A model generated the notes under the pieces. The model saw only the letters and a program-made list of their open reading frames with translations, searched no databases and was not told the DNA's origin. From Homalodisca vitripennis (taxonomy: Eukaryota > Arthropoda > Insecta > Hemiptera > Cicadellidae), in assembly GCF_021130785.1 (NCBI RefSeq), contig NC_060213.1:69553501-69617500 (forward strand): a DNA stretch of 64,000 nucleotides, read 5' to 3'. The position numbers were made by a program, and so were the translations under genes. Below, piece after piece: positions 51,001 to 61,160 of this stretch. How positions within the stretch are numbered: position 1 is the stretch's first letter; each line of letters begins with the position of its first letter.

Positions 51001-51803
51001 AGTGGTATAGCTGGTAGTTCGTTTACCTGTTTTTCTACAGTTTCTGTATATAGCGCCCAGTCAGCCTTTTTGAAGTTCCTTTTATTGCTTAGTTTTACAC
51101 ACATGGAATTAATGTCATAGTTATAACTAATAGGGCAAGTATTAAATTTCATAAAAATATGTAGATGGTTGCTTCCTAATGGATCATTACTTACCACCCA
51201 TTCTTCTAGCAAAGCATGAAGGTTGGGAGTGGCGAAGTTGAGGTCAATGGTGGATGCCTGATGGTACATAGTTGGCACAGTGGTGTGTTTATTATTATTT
51301 AATAGTATGAATTGAGATTGGTTGTATTCATTAAATATTCTACATCCCCTGTTGTTTGCTTGCGTGGCATTCCAGTATGGGTGGTGAGCATTAAAATCGC
51401 CACACAGCAAGGTATAACCTGTGTCCTTACTGAAGATTTGATTGTGCCAGAGATTATTGTTTATCTTCTTATTAGTACAGTATATATTATAAATATTAAT
51501 AGGCCTATTGTAATTATTCACCTGTATAGCGTGAAGTTGGGTTGTGCTATCATTATGTTCTAAAATGATGTTGTAGGAGATTGTATTGTGAATAATAAAA
51601 GCAGTGCCACCATATCCATCCAATCTATCAAGATGGCATATTGTGTAATTATTATCGGATAGAATATCATCCTTTTGTAACCAGGTCTCTTGTATAACAC
51701 CAATGTGTATTTCTTTTTTTGCAAACATTTGAATTATCTCTGGCCATTTAGGCTTAAGAGATCTAGCGTTCCATTGTATTAAGTTAAGTTTACTTACTGC
51801 CAT
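48053..51803 (-). pseudogene. LINE ORF2: endonuclease, reverse transcriptase, RNase H; two frameshifts
   Basis: From the ATG at 51803 the order is: endonuclease (QWNARSL, QETWL, LLCGDFNAHHPYW, and SNHLHIF where SDH is usual), linker, reverse transcriptase (RPIALIPCVLKLL, QYGFRKN, then motif A SLDLSNAYD in the gap at about 50060..50150, then LPQGSVLSPLLF and QFADD), RNase H (IYTDGSK, YSAELIA, FSDSQAA, HWVPAHVG...D), and a C-terminal CCHC-type motif (CLSC...DHFILRC). The protein would be about 1,250 residues, a normal length. Two single-base losses break it: in the A run at 50155..50160, and near 50034..50042. The fragment that starts at 50029 begins with TTG, not a true start. Everything else is open, so the copy is young or the breaks are assembly errors. 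The Asp-to-Asn change at SDH would harm endonuclease activity. Confidence 0.88.
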
Positions 51804-52005
51804 TTTTATCTGGCGATTTAATCGAGTGTTGTTTACTATTTGATGAGTTTCCTAAGTTAGGTTTGGTTTTGTTAGTTAATGAGCACGTCTTTGTTTGAAC
51901 AGTTGAATCACTGTTCATAAAACTTACTATAATTTCATCAACTTGTTTAAGATTTGTTATTGTGCTTGAATTAAGCTTACCTCTTATTTCCTCGAGTTTT
52001 GTTTT
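51790..52005 (-). CDS. LINE ORF1, C-terminal fragment
   Basis: An open frame of about 71 codons runs from the truncation point to a TAA at 51790, rich in Ser, Asn, Thr and Lys near its end. The stop overlaps the ORF2 start codon by 14 bases in a different frame. The zinc-knuckle part expected upstream has been lost by 5' truncation. Overlap of this kind suggests ORF2 is translated by termination-reinitiation or a related mechanism, as in some other LINEs (inference). Confidence 0.6.
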   Translation of the reverse strand, partial: KTKLEEIRGKLNSSTITNLKQVDEIIVSFMNSDSTVQTKTCSLTNKTKPNLGNSSNSKQHSIKSPDKNGSK

Positions 52006-52011
52006 CAGGAG

Positions 52012-52274
52012 TGATGAAAGATGGATAGGCAGAGGGGGATCTGTATCATGGCCGCCTTGGTCGCCAGATCTAAATCCAATCGATTTGTTCCTTTGGGGCC
52101 ATTTGAAAACTCTAGTTTATGAAAGACCAGTTAATACCAGGGATGACCTTTTACAGCGTATCACTGCAGCCTGTAACACTGTAAGGAATACTTGAAAGAA
52201 CTCGGCAATCAATGACCAGACGTGTTAATGCATGCATCGCATCAAATGGAAGGCATATTGAACATTTGTTGTAA
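52012..52274 (+). pseudogene. Mariner-like transposase, C-terminal fragment
   Basis: The frame reads RWIGRGGSVSWPPWSPDLNP, then IDLFLWGHLKTLVYERPVN, and after a small frameshift near 52190 continues to a natural end resembling NGRHIEHLL. WPPWSPDLNPID holds the third catalytic Asp of an IS630/Tc1/mariner DDE domain. It is related to, but distinct from, the transposase at 56326. The N-terminal two thirds are missing upstream, where the LINE begins. Confidence 0.8.
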
Positions 52275-52892
52275 AGTGATCCCTAATATTTTGAAATAAA
52301 TGTTGCTCTGTTAAGTTATTCCGTATTTCTTAATAATGACAGCTTAAAACTCTTTTGTTTAATATGAGATATTTTTGTTTAATGTGAGATATTTTTGTTG
52401 AATGTTCTAAACAATTGTAGGCTACTGTAGTTTTTTGAAAGAAGAAAAAAACATGTAAATGTGATATGTTACTAGGTTAAGAAAAATGCCATAACTTTTT
52501 TAATTCTTGAGCGATTTCAAAAAATGAGGTACCGTTGGTTTTATAAATAAATTTATATTTTTTTTATATTCTAGTAAATTTTTTATACAGGAAGTAGTTT
52601 TTGAGAAATTCACCATCAAACATTTTAACTAGCCGCCATTTTGAATTTTGTTGAGTAAAAATTTTCAATTTTTTTTAAAATTGACAATCTTTACTAGATT
52701 AGCATATGTTGAAAAGTTTAACTTTGTACCTTTAATGGTTGTTTAGAAAAAAAATTTAATGTAATAAACACAAACAGACGGACAGACGGAAAACGATGCA
52801 TTTTAGGACATACATTTATAGGAACTTTTTGGTTCGTTTTGACCTCAGGAACAACCTCCTGAAGTTTGTCGGTGTATTTCAGTTACACCCTG
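52012..52892 (+). mobile_element. 3' part of an older mariner-like element
   Basis: After the transposase fragment, about 620 AT-rich bases lead to an outer end reading CAGTTACACCCTG at 52892 followed by TA. CACCCTG is the same outer sequence as in the neighbouring DD41D element. A 20-bp unit (TTTTGTTTAATRTGAGATAT) is repeated about 2.5 times at 52353..52404. The 5' half was lost or displaced at the LINE boundary. Confidence 0.65.
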
Positions 52893-52898
52893 TATATA

Positions 52899-53226
52899 CA
52901 GGGTGATTCATGAAGTTCTCCCCCCACTTCTACAGCACATTGTACTAGTAAAAATAATGAAAAAATGTTATATAAACATAGATCCGAAAACGCTTTGTTA
53001 GCGAGTTACAGCTAGCGAAAGATTTCGCCTGAATTCCTGGGTAAAGATTAAAATAAAGCCATACTGAACTTTTGGAAAGGTTAATTAAGTAAGAAATATC
53101 GTGGATTCTTATGTATTTTAACCTGATAAAGCTAATAAATTAGGTTTCAGAACTGTACCTGTAGTAGTTTTTGAGGGATTCAGGGTTAAATGCAAAAAAA
53201 TGGGGCACGAAACAATGTTTTTTTAA
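52899..53226. repeat. DD41D left terminal inverted repeat, outer part
   Basis: Reverse complement of 57586..57913 with scattered substitutions. It continues after the piggyBac insertion at 55737..55900, giving about 492 bp in total. Confidence 0.92.
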
Positions 53227-55732
53227 CACTCCAGTGGGCGCGTGGTTTGCCATCCCGCGAGAGGGCGCGCGGAGGACAGGTGTCCTCCACTTTGTTATGT
53301 GACTTTAACCTATGAAAATGTATATTTAGCGATCATGTTTTTCTTGTTTTGGGTTGAGAAGAAATATATGAATCACATTTTCTATAAAAAAGTGTATTCT
53401 ACAAAACAATTTAAGTAGGAAATATACAATTACGGTAAATAAAAAAAAACGTGAATAAGTGTAGTAGGTTATGCTATAAACGTTACAAAAATGCCTATAA
53501 GTATATAAGTTTTATGTTTTTAGAAAAAATAAAAATTCAAGGTTTATAATACTTTCTAGTTTTAAAATACAATTTTTTTCATAGTATAAACAAAAAAAAG
53601 GTTTATCTTAGTACAGCATAAAAAACGCAAACAGAATGTTGAAACTTTGGAAAAAATAGCTTATTCAATGCACCTTTCACAAACTTGTCTCATATGGTCA
53701 GCACACACCCACCCAAGACATTTGACACACTTTTTCCTTGAGGTCTTATTCCTGGCTCGGCCGCAGAGGTAGCATCTTCCTTTCCCAGCGACTCCTCGGG
53801 CTGCTGGTTGAGGTGGAAGTTCTCTGTCCAGTTTCAGCAGGATCCTTCCTCTTGTTTTTATTTCCTGTGGTATCATCTCCAAACTGATGCGATGTTCAAT
53901 TTGTGGTCTAATTAGGTTGAAGGCCATTTCTTTCAAAAAATCACAACGGCTCACATGGTCAAGTTTTTTATTTGTTTTATATATTACAAGAGCATTCACT
54001 CCTCCTACATTCAGGATATGAAAGAAGAGTGTTAATGGCCATCTTCGTGAGTTCCTCGAAGTGTCGTATTGACGACACATTTTGTCTAGAATGTCCACGC
54101 CGTACTTTGTTTCGTTGTAGGATGTAATGATCATGGGTTTTCGCTCATCACCTGTATTTGGATCGATAGCCATGTTTCCATGCATAGTTGATATTGCTAA
54201 CACAGCCTTCTTCTTCTTCGGCACGTACGATACTAATGTGCAGTTTTTTTGAAAGCCAAACAAACTGCTTTTGACTTCTCTTGAGTTATCAGGTAAAAAG
54301 TTTGGGGGAACTTCAGCTTTGTTCTTTCTCAGAGTAGCTATCATTGTTATTTTTTCTTCTTCCCGTAGCTTTATTGCCAAGGGTACAGATGCGAACCAAT
54401 TGTCACAGGTAATATTTCTATTGGTTCCTGAAATAGGCTGCACCAATCTCAAAACTAAGTCAGATGTCTTGCTGCTTATTCTAAAAGGGCCTACTGGTTG
54501 CTTCCGTACATACACTTCAAGATTTGTAGTATAGAAGTTTGTTGTAGAAACCATAGCAAAGATTTTTATCCCGTATTTAGCAGGTTTACTAGGCATGTAA
54601 ACCCGAAAGGTACAGTTTCCTCTGAATCCAACTAGCTGTTCGTCAATGGTAAGGTAGTCAGTTGGTTTGTATGCATTTTTGCAATTGAACACGAACATCT
54701 CAAATACTTCACGAAAAGCAGCAAGGTTGTCAACAGATTTTCTTTCATCTCTGTTGTGGACGTTATCAAATCTCAGACAACGTAAAAGAAATCGAAACCT
54801 CTTGGCGCTCATGGTTAGATAAACAGCCTCTACTCCCGTTCCTTGTGAATTATCTCACATTTCAAATACGTTTCTTCTGCCAGCCTTCAAAACCCCAGCA
54901 AGGTATATTATACCAATCAACGCACGAATTTCTCGGCAATCAGTGGGCCTAGCATCCCTTTCTCTGTCAAACTGAGGTTGAATTTTCATTATGTAAATGT
55001 TGGTGTAATCAACAATTTTTTTCACTATTTCATCATCAATAAGACACTGTAAGGCAGCTTCTGGAGTATAGCATTTTTCGCTGACCCTTGAGGTCCTGGG
55101 CGATGAAAAACTGGTATAATGTTATACCTTGGTGTACGAGAAGTCTGAGCAACTTGAGGTTCTACGTACCATCTTGACGTCCGATCTCTTCCCAAATAAA
55201 ACTCTGAGTTCACGAAAGGTCCAGGAGGGACTGCTTCTTCAATCACTTCCATTTCCTCGGCTTCGTCGGGAACATCATCCGGGTTATCTTCAACATTGAT
55301 TACATCATCTCTATTCTCTGTGTGGTATTCAACGTGGTCTTCTTCACCTTCATCTTCGTCCTCTATACTTAGAACACTCTCGGTATCCTCAGTCTCATCT
55401 AGCCAACGGCGTAACTGTTCACGGTCACTTTCACTGGCCATTATTGTTTCAACAATACGAGATTAAAAATAAAATACTACACCAATATGCCAAAAAAATG
55501 TAACGTCACTGGGCGCGCGGAGGACAACTGTCCTCCACTACTGTACCGTGCAAATAAACACGTGGTCACAGCGACAACTAGCGAGCATAGACGCTGACAA
55601 TGCACTGGCGGGTGGAGCGTGAGTGGGGGGAAAGGTATGTGGTCGCTCAAGGTCACGAGTGTTGCCAACCCTTGTAGTCACACAAAACAAAATCACTGGA
55701 GGACACCTGTACTCCGCGCGCCCACTGGAGTG
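53227..55732 (-). mobile_element. piggyBac element at a TTAA in the DD41D terminal repeat
   Basis: TTAA lies on both sides (53223..53226 and 55733..55736). Terminal inverted repeats are CACTCCAGTGGGCGCG at each end. Length is 2,506 bp. Subterminal palindromes of the form GGAGGACANNTGTCCTCC lie at 53271..53288 and 55519..55536, with a degraded one at 55698..55715; they are candidate transposase-binding sites. The right DD41D repeat keeps the uninterrupted TTAA at 57586..57589, which proves the insertion was precise and later than the DD41D element. Confidence 0.96.
53661..55441 (-). pseudogene. piggyBac transposase, one frameshift and one nonsense codon
   Basis: From ATG at 55441 the product starts with an acidic N-terminal region of about 90 residues, then the dimerisation and catalytic region, and ends at 53661 with a cysteine-rich domain (CYLCGRA...CVKCLGWVCADH...CERC). 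Catalytic aspartates are seen in TIDEQLVGFRG, ITCDNWFASVP and GVDILDKM. Total span corresponds to about 593 residues, the usual size of piggyBac transposases. It is broken by a lost base in the A run (plus-strand T run at 55074..55078) and by a TGA at 54855..54857 where a tryptophan codon would fit. The 383-codon ORF that starts at 54812 is therefore only the C-terminal part and its ATG is internal. Confidence 0.93.
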
Positions 55733-55736
55733 TTAA

Positions 55737-55900
55737 GTTTGATGTACAATAACTTTGTTAAATTGGTAATAAATACATAAAATCAACAAACTTTAATTGT
55801 AGAGAATTTATTTCTGAGAAAATTGATATAATCAAAGTCTAAAATAAAACAGAAATAAGTACCAAAAAAATCGATTTTATTCAGTATAATACATTACTAG
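55737..55900. repeat. DD41D left terminal inverted repeat, inner part
   Basis: Reverse complement of 57423..57589. It contains ACCAAAAAAATCGATTTTAT and ends at CATTACTAG, mirrored by CTAGTAATG at 57423. Confidence 0.9.
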
Positions 55901-55908
55901 CTGTAAAG

Positions 55909-55926
55909 AAATACCGTACGGTATTT
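55909..55926. promoter_or_regulatory. 18-bp perfect palindrome inside the DD41D left repeat
   Basis: AAATACCGTACGGTATTT is perfectly self-complementary and lies eight bases inside the inner edge of the terminal repeat, about 400 bases upstream of the transposase start. It is conserved in copy two at 62888..62905. A role in transposase or host-factor binding is inference. Confidence 0.5.
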
Positions 55927-56325
55927 AGTTAAAATAAAACAAAAACAAAATGTTTGTTCCTTATTTATGAGATAAATTGAGAAAATAAGATTAACTGTTA
56001 AATAAATTTGTTTGTAAATAAAAATATCATGTTTTATTACGTTGTATTTTTTTTATAAAAATTTACATCAAATGTTCGAAAATAAATGAAGCAAACATTT
56101 TCCCATTATTGTTTACTAATCATCGAAATGCAGTTTTTTGTTTTATTAATTTCTAAGTTGGTAACGCACGAATAACAGCTGATCAACAATGGTATTCTGT
56201 ACTGTTACGTTAGAACTGTGTATTAGTGGTGTTTTGCAAGCTACAGCAGGAGATCGGGTTCTGTGAATCGTTATTAAATGCAATTTTTCTGTGAGTTATA
56301 ATTTGATTGTTTATTCAGCGAAAAA

Positions 56326-57378
56326 ATGCCTTACTTATTTACATCAGAGGAATACGCTGATATGGTTTTTATTTTGGGTTACTGTAATGGTAATGCTAGA
56401 GCTGCTGTAGAAGAATATGAACTACGTTACCCTAATAGGAGGATTCCAGATACCAAAACAATTTCAGGAACTTTTCGTACTCTTCGGGAAACAGGATCAC
56501 TACCAAGTACTAGAACCAATTATAAACGAGCTGTCCAACTTGATTATGATATTGTTATTAATGCTGTTCATCGCAGTTCAGGTGTAAGTACACGTATTTC
56601 TAGGCGGATAGGAGTTTCGCAGTCAACGGTGTGGTGGTCACTTAATCGAAACAAATTTTATCCGTTTCATAAACAAAAGGTTCAAAATCTACAGCTAGGG
56701 GATGGTCCGCTTCGCTTAGAGTTTTGCAACTTTTTGAATATTAATAATCAACTCTACAAGCGTATTTTGTTTACGGATGAGGCACAATTCACTCGGGATG
56801 GTGTCAATAACTTGCACAATGAACACTCATGGGCAGAAGAAAATCCACAAGAGGTAGTGGAACAGAACTTTCAACACCGATTTAGCGTCAATGTCTGGTG
56901 TGGCCTTTTGCACAATCGGCTGATTGGACCTTTCATATTACCTGGACGCCTAAATGCTGAGTTCTATTTGCATTTCCTTCAAGAAGAGTTGCCGCAGCTT
57001 TTAGAGAATGTTCCTTTACATCTCAGACAAAATTTGTACTTCCAGCATGACGGAGCACCTCCCCACTTTTCATGTGCCGTTTCTGCTTACTTAAATCATC
57101 AATTTCCTGGACACTGGATTGGTCGTGGAGGGCCTCACCCTTGGCCACCAAGATCACCAGATCTATCTCCATTGGATTATTCCATCTGGGGATGGATGAA
57201 AGACATTGTATACAAGACAAAAGTGAATTCTCGTGATGAATTAATTGCCCGTATTATGGATTCGGCTGTGCAGATACAGAGAAGTCCTGAAAAATTAAGA
57301 AACGCAACAAAAGCAATACACAAACGTGCTGCAAAATGTATTGATAATGATGGCCTCATTTTCGAACATCTATTATAA
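56326..57378 (+). CDS. DD41D IS630/Tc1/mariner transposase, intact
   Basis: The 350-residue protein cuts and pastes its own element at TA sites. Residues about 5-60 form the first helix-turn-helix (DUF4817-like: EYADMVFILGYCNGNARAAV, then RYPNRRIPDTKT and FRTLRETGS). Residues about 84-110 form the second (STRISRRIGVSQSTVWWSL). The DDE domain has D151 in ILFTDEAQF, D242 in YFQHDGAPPH, and D284 in SPDLSPLDYSIWG, with 41 residues between the second and third Asp. The ATG at 56326 follows a run of A and agrees with the start in the second copy. Compared with copy two (RISTRRISRRIG and TVWRSL), this copy lacks one Arg and has Trp for Arg in the second helix-turn-helix, which could weaken DNA binding. 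An AATAAA at 57442..57447 within the right terminal repeat is a likely polyadenylation signal. Confidence 0.95.
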   Translation: MPYLFTSEEYADMVFILGYCNGNARAAVEEYELRYPNRRIPDTKTISGTFRTLRETGSLPSTRTNYKRAVQLDYDIVINAVHRSSGVSTRISRRIGVSQSTVWWSLNRNKFYPFHKQKVQNLQLGDGPLRLEFCNFLNINNQLYKRILFTDEAQFTRDGVNNLHNEHSWAEENPQEVVEQNFQHRFSVNVWCGLLHNRLIGPFILPGRLNAEFYLHFLQEELPQLLENVPLHLRQNLYFQHDGAPPHFSCAVSAYLNHQFPGHWIGRGGPHPWPPRSPDLSPLDYSIWGWMKDIVYKTKVNSRDELIARIMDSAVQIQRSPEKLRNATKAIHKRAAKCIDNDGLIFEHLL

Positions 57379-57422
57379 AAAGGTGCGTACGGTTGGCCCA
57401 ACCTGATTAATTTTGCTTAAAA

Positions 57423-57913
57423 CTAGTAATGTATTATACTGAATAAAATCGATTTTTTGGTACTTATTTCTGTTTTATTTTAGACTTTGATTATATCAGT
57501 TTTCTCAGAATTACATTCTCTACAATTAATGTTCGTTGATTTTATGTATTTATTACCAATTTAACAAAGTTATTGTACATCAAACTTAAAAAAACATTGT
57601 TTCGTGTCCCAATTTTTTGCATTTAACCCTGAATCCCTCAAAAACTACTACAGGTACAGTTCTGAAACCTAATTTATTAGCTTTATCAGGTAAAAATACA
57701 TAAGAATCCACGATATTTCTTACTTAATTAACCTTTCCAAAAGTTCAGTATGGCTTTATTTTACTCTTTACCCAGGAATTCAGGCGAAATCTTTCGCTAG
57801 CTGTAACTCGCTAACGAAGCGTTTTCGGACCTATGTTTATATAACATTTTTTCATTATTTTTACTAGTACAATGTGCTGTAGAAGTGGGGGGAGAACTTC
57901 ATGAATCACCCTG
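57423..57913. repeat. DD41D right terminal inverted repeat
   Basis: About 491 bp, reverse complement of the split left repeat. It begins 45 bases after the transposase stop codon, and contains the empty TTAA site at 57586..57589. Confidence 0.93.
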
Positions 57914-58372
57914 TATATATGAAGTTAATATATATTAATAAGTTAGTTCGTTCTCCAGTTATCATGGAGACAGATAGACAATCAGACAAATATAAAATCT
58001 TTCCAACGTCATAAGTGATTGACTTTGCTGCTGTTTAAAATCTACAAACTACAATTTTTCTCTTTATTTTATTTTGTCAATTTTACTAGTAAGATAGTAT
58101 ATTTTTGTCTTACATAATAACTTTTTTTGTTCTAACCATATAGTCTTTTTATACTTTTGCAAGGAAATCGAAAAGTTTAACTTTTTGTTGAACTCAAAAA
58201 GTTGCAGGTACATGAGAGAAAGTAATAAGAGAGACAGTGTAGAGCAATATAACCTGCATACTGTACAACGATGTGAATAAAACATTACCTGTCTTGAGCT
58301 GTGTTCAGGTTTCATATTGTTTCTGTTTAGTTTGTACGGTTTTATTTCTTATATGCACTAATAAAAGTTTTG

Positions 58373-58374
<2 letters not shown>

Positions 58375-58415
<41 letters not shown>
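58375..58415. repeat. (TA)n microsatellite
   Basis: About 40 bases of TA. Confidence 0.9.
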
Positions 58416-58421
<6 letters not shown>

Positions 58422-61059
58422 ATAGTTAAAAGAATTTTAAGTGGTATTATTTTTTCATTCCATACTCCTTTCATAACTTCTCATGTTATGTTGTGCCGAT
58501 AATAGTTTCGATATGCATTTATTAATTGAATGCAGTTTCGATAATATTAGAAAACACGTTATTGATGCCTGCAGACTTTTATTACAAGTTTTTAGATACT
58601 ATGTTGTGTTTATAGTCCTGAAGACCAGAGCCACGTCACACTGTATAAACGCATAACTTACTTTTATTTGAAATCGATATATATATATTAACGCTCAAAA
58701 TTAAATCTATTGTCAGCCACTTTAATTTCAGTGAAGGTCGAAATTTTAGGGTATAAAAGGCTTAAAATTATGATTAATGACAGTTTTTCATGTATAATAT
58801 AGTTCCTAGCTTGGTACACCTAGAACCAATCGTCACACACATCTATAATGTTAAATCAGTGGTAGCTGCCCACTTATAGATATCCAGAGATATTGGTGGC
58901 TATCCATCCCTTTATCTAGTTATATACTTTATATCGGTCAAACTATTAGTAAAGTGAGTACTACTTACTACCTGGTGTAGTGAGATAGGAAAATACTATC
59001 ACCAGTGGGTTTAGTTCATATATAACTCAAAACCATAGATATATCTAAAGTCAGATATTTTCAAGTGTACAGTATTAAATCTTAGTAAAATATTTTAAAA
59101 AAACTCTTGAAAATACCCAAATTTTCGAAAATAACTTTTTATAAAATCTCTATGGAGAGGTCCATCATTTACAGGACTAATGACTATGTTAATTATAACT
59201 ATTTAAAATAAAATTATAAATTAAATAGTAACTTATTTATAATTTGAAAGATAATTAGCTCTATTATTGAAGTAGTTATAATGGGAAAATAGTTTAGAAA
59301 AGGAACCTTTGAAAAGATGTTTCCGTTTACGAATGAAAAAACAAAAAAGCATGAAGCCAATTAATTTTATTTCCATAACCACAGGTGGTATTTTTAGTTT
59401 GCTTGATTTTAAGAACAGAGGTTTTATTTTTATTTTTTCCTGCAAGGGGCCCCTTTTTAAGTAAAAAAGTTATATCAGAGTTACTTTAAAATTCCTTAAG
59501 TGAATTGCATGTAGCTCACCACTTTCTCAATTAAAACTAGGAGCGTTTTATACGCATTTATATAAATCTTATATTAATACGTTTTGACCATGTTTTACCC
59601 CATTATGCATAGCGATGATTGGCTGACCTGAATAAGCTTTCAGTTAGTCATTTCTCCTCATACATATCTAAAAATTTTCAGGAAACATATTACGATGACT
59701 TGGTATATTATCGTACTTACATAGTCGTAATTGTTTTATAATTAAAATGTCATCTTCAATTGAGTGCTTGAACAAGGAGAAACTTTCAAGAACGATTCAT
59801 TCGTCGATATGACACAGACAGTGCTTGTAGCAATCTATTACATTTCATTTTTAGATACTTTTCCAACTTACTGATTAATCATATTCAGTACATTTTAATT
59901 GCCTAAAAGGGAAAGCAGTAGTAGTATATATTTTAACGGGTTGCATATTTCGGCAATTACTACTCTGGTAGAATCTCACTTTAATTTATCAGCAAGCTGC
60001 GTGAAATGGTAATGTTAATTGAGTGTGAAACCTATGAATGACATTATAATCCCATACAAGTCGTAGTAATGGATTGCTTCTCTCATACTAATGACTTTCA
60101 TAGACATTATATATCTAGCAGGTAATGGAAATTTACCACGGTTTCATGAGATCTCACTTTAAATAATTGCATCGGTATATAGGATTTAAAATAAGGCAAA
60201 CTCTAATAACGAAACAATTTCGGTTAAACTTAAAAAATTTAACGTATTTGACCTTCAATAATCTTTCAAACTTGTTATATAGTAATTTTTTTATTTTACC
60301 CCAATACTTTTTATCTTGGTTACTCTCCTAAGTTTAACTGTATATGAGCATAAATTATCTTATCAAGGTTTTTTAATTCTTTAATCTATACAAGTAAAAA
60401 AGTAACAACCGGATAGCAGTACAAAGACAGGAAAGAGAACTTGACTGCTGATACTCAGAATGCTACAATTAACTATTTAAATTATTTACCCAGAGAGCCT
60501 ATTTATTTTGTAACTGTACACTGGACAGACTCACTGATGGTAATGGTGACACATAAAGCTTACAGATGGTGCCCATATCACTCTACTCACTCAAAGAACC
60601 CCAATCACAACTCCATTAAGCTTCTTGGAAAGAAGAATCATTTGAAGAAAATAAGAATTATTAAAAGAAGAATTATTTTTCTACATAGACGACCCTAGAT
60701 GAATACTAAATATGAATGAGGGTGTAAATGAATCATAACTTAATAAACAATAAGAAATCAATTTGCTTGATAGAAGTCATTAAAATCCATACGAATAGTT
60801 ATGAATTTTTTATGTTTAAAATAAAAATACAACATGACATATATTATAAGATGGCGCTTTTCAACATTACAAAAATTTTACATTAATTATCTTGTAAATG
60901 TATATTTTACTTTTAATTATGTCGAGCAAATAACTTTCTGTGTAAATAATTATACACTAATAGCAACTAGTACTAAAGCCAAAAATATCATAATTGTATA
61001 ATATTAGAGCTTGGAAGAACACCAGAGTACTCTCGTGTTCATTATACAAAAGTAGGAAT

Positions 61060-61160
61060 TGTATAATGGAAGCAAATATAGGCTGAGGCCGCAGTGTTAT
61101 AATAACCTCGTTACTCCGTGAATATACTTTACATTTCTTTCCCTCCTTCCTTTATTTCCT
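61060..61160 (+). repeat. Fragment of the large dispersed repeat
   Basis: GCAGTGTTATAATAACCTCG and its flanks match 23140..23200 in the same orientation. Confidence 0.55.

Larger units (their letters stand above)
47826..52006 (-). mobile_element. I-type non-LTR retrotransposon, 5'-truncated
   Basis: The minus-strand element holds the last 71 codons of ORF1, a near-complete ORF2 and a 3' UTR of about 225 bases ending near AATAAAGTATTTTCATTTCA. RNase H places it in the I group of LINEs (I, Outcast, Loa and relatives). The 5' edge at about 52006 abuts a mariner-like fragment. The 3' edge lies 17 bases from the first endonuclease codons of the older LINE, so it probably inserted upstream of or into that element's 5' region. 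No TSD was found by eye. Confidence 0.8.
52899..57913 (+). mobile_element. Full-length DD41D mariner-type element carrying a piggyBac insertion
   Basis: The element is bounded by CAGGGTGATTCATGAAG at 52899 and its complement ending at 57913, each next to a TA (52897..52898 and 57914..57915), the target duplication of Tc1/mariner elements. Without the nested piggyBac and one TTAA it is 2,505 bp. Terminal inverted repeats are about 491 bp, unusually long for the superfamily. One ORF encodes the transposase. A second copy starts at 62389 with about 97% identity by eye, so this family moved recently. The DD41D spacing matches the rosa group described from Ceratitis (from memory). Confidence 0.92.

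Noticed and set aside
51962..52195. The whole 77-codon ORF as one protein
   Set aside because: The first 16 or so codons are antisense to LINE ORF1; only the part from about 52012 is transposase.
53661..54812. The ATG at 54812 as the true start of the piggyBac transposase
   Set aside because: Conserved coding sequence continues upstream in the same frame through a TGA and then, after a frameshift, to an ATG at 55441.
60441..60698. 85-codon plus-strand ORF, briefly considered as a dipeptidyl-peptidase-like exon
   Set aside because: Only a loose V-x-W-x-D-S similarity; no catalytic motif, no splice partner, and it starts at an alternative codon.
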